Source: Pseudomonadota bacterium (GTDB taxonomy: Bacteria; Myxococcota_A; Polyangia; Polyangiales; Polyangiaceae). Taken from it: 9,232 bases of DNA. The DNA is taken from contig JAEYOT010000361.1 of NCBI GenBank assembly GCA_023411445.1, positions 1 through 9,232 of the forward strand. Direction: 5' to 3'. A program made the translations under genes and the position numbers. A model generated the notes under the pieces. It was not told the origin of the DNA, searched no databases, and was given only the letters and a program-made list of their open reading frames with translations. Below, one piece after another: positions 5,009 to 9,232 of the stretch. Numbering within the stretch: the stretch's first letter is position 1; each line of letters begins with the position of its first letter.

Positions 5009-8000
5009 TTAGAACGGTCTTCGAAGAACTTCAAAGATCGATTTCATTTTCACTTGGCATCCCGCGGCAGTCACTTGGGCATGTGCAGCCGCAAGCTGAG
5101 GCGGGAAGGGCGCGTTAAGACTCCACAGCGGGTGCGTGACGATCTCGACCTGATTGCCGCGGCGCGCACCTTGAAGCCCCGCAAAGGTCTGTCGTTGCCA
5201 TCCCGGCAGCGCAGCGAAGTATGGACCCGCCGCTGCGGCATCTAGCCCTTGCCAGTACGGCACAGTGAAATCGATCGGTGCGTTCGGATCGAGAGCAAGC
5301 CTGGCGACATCAAGGCCGAGTCGCCAATCCAAAATGTTGTGATACGCGAGGTTGCTGAAATCGCGCAGACAGTCGGGGCAGGAAGTTGAGCAGACGCCCG
5401 CGTGTGACGGTCCAGTGAGTGGCCCGAAGAATGTGTTGCTAGTTTGCCCGGCAATGAACCTCAGCAGATCTTCGGCCTCGGCAGGATTGCCGAAGTAGGA
5501 GCTGTAGCCGGCTCCGTTTTCCAAACTGTCCGACAGAAAGATCTGACCAACGACTTGCCCATTCACCGGAAGGACGCGGAGGCCGACTTTCAGTTCGCGC
5601 TCGTGGATATCGAGCCGTACAGATGCTGCCCGCCGAAACAGGAATCCGAACGAGTACAGGGCTGCGCGCCCCTCCACGCGCAGCGGCATTGCTGTCACTC
5701 CGGTGGGCCACGCACCAATGCTCAGAATGAGTACGTCTGTTGGTTTCACCGAAGCTAGGGCACGCCGGTCGACTGGGCCGCCCGCTGCGAGCGGTGGATT
5801 GTTCACCACCCCGACTTTTGCGAGAGCATCCCGCGTCACCCATGCTTCCTCTCGGGCAAGGCGCTCGAAATTGAAGAGCTGCCCATCATTGTCGTTGACG
5901 ACATAGACCGTGTCCTGGCCGCTCCATATCTCGAAGTTCGCGACGGGGGTTAGAGGCACGTTCGTGACCCCGACCTTGGGGCGCGACGCCCGGGCGGTCC
6001 ACTCAAACACGCCATCGAAGTCGCGGCTCCCACCAAACCACGTGCGAAACCCGCGAGGTTGGGACAGAGCCACGATCTCATAGGTCGGTGCCGCGGCCCC
6101 GCATACTGGACAGATCGTCGCTGGAGCCTGTGATCCGTCGACCGCCTGGCACTGCTTGCACAGACCTACCGGCACTGCAGGGCCGAGCGGATTCGGCTGC
6201 GCAACGACGGTGTTGCCTTGCGGCTGGTAGTCGACGACGCCTACGGAGGTGTGGATCAGGCCATCCTTCACGGTTTCGGACGACGGCGCGAACTGGCTGA
6301 TCGCGATGTCCAGATCGCGATCGATGATGTCTTCCGGCGGCCACTCGTGGGCCGGCCCCGGCCGGTCGTGAAAGAGATAGCGAACGCGCGTCGGAAAACC
6401 GAACATGGGTAGGACTCCGACATTTGCCAGACGCTCGCTCAGTGCTCGCTGTGGCAGCCGAGGGTCGTTCGCTGCTGCAGTCACCTCCGCCACGAGCTGA
6501 TTCTGGATGTGTGCGAGGAGGGCGGCGCGCTGCGCCTGCAACTGCGGCGTCGTATGCGCCAGCAACACGTCGCAGGTGTGTCCGATCGCCGCTGGATTGT
6601 TCTGAATCCACCCAGCGACGAGCTGCGCAACTGTTGCTCCTGCTGGAGCGCCTGCGGCGGCCTGGAGCGGTGCATTGCCCCACTCGACGGCAGTGCCGAA
6701 TTCGCCATGCACGCTGTCGCCCCCCTGCGCTGCAAACAATCCCAACGCGCCGAAGGCTTGCCGCAGAACTTCTTTCGCGAGCACCCGCTGGAGGATCGGC
6801 GCCCTGCGCATGTCAACGTAGGGCTGCGGTGGCGGGTCCGATGTGATGCGTTCCGGCCGCTGGAAGTAGTAATCATCGTGACTACGGCCGCGACACAACG
6901 TAAGCGCCACAGACAACCCAGCGCCGCGCCGACCCGCGCGGCCGACCCGCTGTTGATAGTTGAAGCGCATCGGGGGCATGTTGGCCATCATCACTGCCAA
7001 TAGTGAGCCGATGTCGACGCCGGCCTCCATGGTCGTCGTCACGCTGAGCAGGTCGATCGCGTCAGTGACCGGAATCTCCGCGGGCGGGGGCAAGCAAATG
7101 TCCTGAAAGAGTCGCTGCCGCTTCCGCCCATCGCTCTTGTTGGTCTGTCCCGTCAACTCTTCGCAGTTAAGACGAAAGACCGGCCCCGCTTGGGTCGCGA
7201 GGTAGCTGTAGTAGTCCGCCGCAACCTGTGCGCCGGCCGCCGCCTGGGCGCCTCCCAGCGGCGTTTGGCAGTCGAAGCAAAAGCCACCCGACGCATGAAG
7301 GTGAACACGCCGGCACTGCGGACACTCAAAGAAGTTGGCTCCCGCTCGCATCAGGCAGAGATTCGGCACTTGGAGTATGTACTGGTTCTCCACGCCGGCG
7401 TTTCCCAGATAGGCAAAAACGTCGTTGGTAAACGTAGCCGGTAAGAAGCCGTTTTGCTGCGCGATGGCCGCTAGGTAGCGAACTACGTAGCCAGGCGCAT
7501 TCGGTTGACTTACCGTTCGATGGGTTGATAGTCGGCGCCGCGCGCCAAGAAGCCGAATCACACCGTCCGCGGCTTCTTGCACGAGTGCGCTCGGTGCCGC
7601 GAACGCAATCCTGTCGGCAGTTGCAAACGCGATACGCAGCGATTCGATGCTGCGCCGTCCCGAGGCGAACACCACGTCCATCGTCTCGACCAAAGATTGC
7701 TCTTGAATGCGCCGCAGGTGCGCTTGCTGTGCTTGCGTCAACTGCGCCGGCGCCTTGGTCTGTGGCACGGTACCTGGTGCGCCCCAAACGTACAGGTCAC
7801 GCCAACTTCCGGCGCGATCCTGCGGATTGGTCCACAGCACGTCTTGAATGAAGCCGCCTGGATTCATTCCACAGCGAAGAAGCTGCGCCGAAGCGTCTGC
7901 CGCGAGCTGCGGCAGTTGAAACGGACCTTGCGCAGCGCGCAGCAAGATGCGCTGTGCCGCCAGATGGCAGGTCAAGCCAGTGTGCGAGCGAGAGGCTAGC

Positions 8001-9232
8001 TGCGCCGTCGCTGGATTTGCAGCCATTGCCAGCGTCAACGCTTCGTCTGGGTGCGTTCCGGCGAAAGCGTTCGCCAGGAGTTGCTGATCGGGCGCCAGCG
8101 GCTGTCCGGCGCTCTGCGCGGCGAAGGCTTGAGCTCCGGCTCCCTGGACCGCGATGGCCTCGGTAATCGCTTGGCGAAGTGCGTCTCGATAGTGGGAGAA
8201 GCGCATGCCCGCCGACAATTTGGCAGCGTCCTGGCGGCTGTCAGAGAAAACGACGAGCTTTCGCGATTGCTGTGCACCGGTTTCCGAGATTCTTCGCAGC
8301 AAGGAGTCCGATAGCACCTGAGCGATCTTCTGAAAGCCAGTGCGTAGCGTGCGCACCGGTGATCCGATTTGCCGCCGGGACCAGTCCGCGTCGCAGCGCG
8401 GACATCGTGCCGGGTACGCCTGGCTTGCACTCTCAACGGCGGGCGGGTTTGCCGTGTGCATCGCCGGCACGAAATACAGGTAACCCGGCCCGCCCAATGC
8501 GACGCGGCCATCGGCCGTGCTGAACGTGGCAGCCCGCCATGCGCGGGGAACGCCCTCCTGAGTCCACTGCGGGGAGGCCGGTCCTACCCCGCCAGCATCT
8601 GGCCAGTACACGCCATAGCGAAGGTAATCACGGTCCATCGATGCCATGTCCGGCGATGCTTCCAGATCAGGATGATCGGGGCTCAGGTACCACTCGTTGG
8701 GGTTGCCGGTGTCGCGTCGATACCCGCCGAACATGACGTCGCCGCAGGCTTCGCAATAGAGAAGTTCAAGCACCCTCGAACCGCAGCCGCATGTGAGCGT
8801 CGGCACGTAGTGCAATACGCCAGTCGGACATCCTGCCGCGCGCGGCTGCGTTACCTGGTTGCAAGCGGGGTTCGTGCACGCCCATAGTCCTTGCAAGTTG
8901 CGATAGAAGATATGCGCGCGAACCGGCATCGGTGCCGCGCCGATGGCGCTGCGCGCCGCTGAAAGGCCCGCGAGTAGTCCTTCGAGCGACTCCTCGCGAT
9001 CGGCTGGCGGGAGTGCAGGGAAGATGCTCGCGGCCATCTGCTCAGGGAAGCGCGGCTCAAGCTGCGGTGCCTGCGGCGAGCCACTCGCGCAGGCGAGACG
9101 CAGCGCATCCGCCGCATTGATGTGATTCAGCGCGGCCTCCAGCACCTGCTCGGGCGTCGCGCCTGCCGGTGCTGCGCCGGCTCCAACGCTAGCGTGGAAT
9201 GCGCTTGCCGCCGCCGGCGTCGGATGGGGCGC
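5009..9232 (-). CDS. druE: DruE-like SF2 helicase with zinc ribbons and DUF1998 (5' partial)
   Basis: The frame is open to the right edge (1,407 visible residues; numbering here is from GTG 9145, an internal codon and not the start). Cysteine pairs at 90/95, 119/121, 131/134 and 248/251 follow the 'RAHIFYRNLQGLWACTNPAC' block. SF2 motif IV is KLVVFSDSRQDAAKL (296-310). A roughly 390-residue insertion contains a zinc ribbon (C608, C611, C623, C626). Motif V is SVTTTMEAGVDIGSL (701-715) and motif VI is QQRVGRAGRRG (731-741), followed by CRGRSHDDYYFQRPERI (751-767). A zinc pair set lies at 996/999 and 1012/1015. DUF1998 (about 1190-1300) has FLSDSLENGAGY and C1252, C1256, C1259. The C-terminus (VTHPLW...FEVLRRP) looks complete. 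This order and these blocks fit DruE of Druantia anti-phage systems. The DEAD domain (motifs I-III) lies off the window. Alternatives are other DUF1998 helicases such as DISARM DrmA/DrmB-like fusions or MrfA/YprA, which are smaller. The gene appears last in its operon. Confidence 0.78.
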   Translation of the reverse strand, partial: APHPTPAAASAFHASVGAGAAPAGATPEQVLEAALNHINAADALRLACASGSPQAPQLEPRFPEQMAASIFPALPPADREESLEGLLAGLSAARSAIGAAPMPVRAHIFYRNLQGLWACTNPACNQVTQPRAAGCPTGVLHYVPTLTCGCGSRVLELLYCEACGDVMFGGYRRDTGNPNEWYLSPDHPDLEASPDMASMDRDYLRYGVYWPDAGGVGPASPQWTQEGVPRAWRAATFSTADGRVALGGPGYLYFVPAMHTANPPAVESASQAYPARCPRCDADWSRRQIGSPVRTLRTGFQKIAQVLSDSLLRRISETGAQQSRKLVVFSDSRQDAAKLSAGMRFSHYRDALRQAITEAIAVQGAGAQAFAAQSAGQPLAPDQQLLANAFAGTHPDEALTLAMAANPATAQLASRSHTGLTCHLAAQRILLRAAQGPFQLPQLAADASAQLLRCGMNPGGFIQDVLWTNPQDRAGSWRDLYVWGAPGTVPQTKAPAQLTQAQQAHLRRIQEQSLVETMDVVFASGRRSIESLRIAFATADRIAFAAPSALVQEAADGVIRLLGARRRLSTHRTVSQPNAPGYVVRYLAAIAQQNGFLPATFTNDVFAYLGNAGVENQYILQVPNLCLMRAGANFFECPQCRRVHLHASGGFCFDCQTPLGGAQAAAGAQVAADYYSYLATQAGPVFRLNCEELTGQTNKSDGRKRQRLFQDICLPPPAEIPVTDAIDLLSVTTTMEAGVDIGSLLAVMMANMPPMRFNYQQRVGRAGRRGAGLSVALTLCRGRSHDDYYFQRPERITSDPPPQPYVDMRRAPILQRVLAKEVLRQAFGALGLFAAQGGDSVHGEFGTAVEWGNAPLQAAAGAPAGATVAQLVAGWIQNNPAAIGHTCDVLLAHTTPQLQAQRAALLAHIQNQLVAEVTAAANDPRLPQRALSERLANVGVLPMFGFPTRVRYLFHDRPGPAHEWPPEDIIDRDLDIAISQFAPSSETVKDGLIHTSVGVVDYQPQGNTVVAQPNPLGPAVPVGLCKQCQAVDGSQAPATICPVCGAAAPTYEIVALSQPRGFRTWFGGSRDFDGVFEWTARASRPKVGVTNVPLTPVANFEIWSGQDTVYVVNDNDGQLFNFERLAREEAWVTRDALAKVGVVNNPPLAAGGPVDRRALASVKPTDVLILSIGAWPTGVTAMPLRVEGRAALYSFGFLFRRAASVRLDIHERELKVGLRVLPVNGQVVGQIFLSDSLENGAGYSSYFGNPAEAEDLLRFIAGQTSNTFFGPLTGPSHAGVCSTSCPDCLRDFSNLAYHNILDWRLGLDVARLALDPNAPIDFTVPYWQGLDAAAAGPYFAALPGWQRQTFAGLQGARRGNQVEIVTHPLWSLNAPFPPQLAAAHAQVTAAGCQVKMKSIFEVLRRPF

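Noticed and set aside
5009..9145. Calling the large protein DISARM DrmA or DrmB
   Set aside because: DISARM splits helicase (DrmA) and DUF1998 (DrmB) into two proteins. Here both are in one very long chain with the SDSRQDAA and GRSHDxYYF blocks that fit DruE better.
1..9232. CRISPR arrays, tRNA or rRNA genes, att sites
   Set aside because: I saw no regularly spaced direct repeats, no cloverleaf-like segments and no conserved rRNA blocks on either strand.

Overview
The window reads like a chromosomal segment of a high-GC myxobacterium or a close relative (Polyangia-type). This is an inference from the GC-rich third codon positions and from the left-hand secreted proteins: a bactofilin-like beta-helix protein, a beta-sandwich lipoprotein and a Cys-rich lipoprotein with a Gly/Ser/Ala-rich linker. 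These are styles typical of that group. No rRNA, tRNA or taxonomic marker gene is present, so the assignment is tentative.

Left part (1-1822, + strand): three closely packed genes for predicted exported proteins. The first is cut by the left window edge and ends in a beta-helical, 'polymer-forming'-type repeat domain. The second is a small lipoprotein with a carboxypeptidase-regulatory-like beta-sandwich. The third is a lipoprotein with a low-complexity linker and a 14-cysteine domain. Overlap or short spacing suggests one transcript. A convergent conserved hypothetical gene on the minus strand (1836-2327) has a reading frame that stays open exactly up to the next element, so it looks 5'-truncated.

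Middle (2419-4830): a complete IS66-family insertion sequence on the minus strand. It has 25-bp imperfect terminal inverted repeats (21/25 matches) and the full tnpA-tnpB-tnpC set. All three genes appear to use non-ATG starts. The DDE residues and zinc finger of TnpC are intact. No 8-bp target duplication flanks it, which suggests that the two flanks were not originally adjacent.

Right part (5009-9232, minus strand): the last 1,407 codons of a very large SF2 helicase with multiple zinc-ribbon cysteine pairs and a C-terminal DUF1998 module. Its architecture and motifs fit DruE, the large helicase of Druantia anti-phage systems. The DEAD half and any partner genes lie beyond the right edge. A strong hairpin follows its stop codon. 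The window therefore appears to catch the 3' edge of a defence locus, joined through an IS66 element to a cell-envelope gene cluster. I see no second, wholly unknown system; the helicase is the most interesting element.
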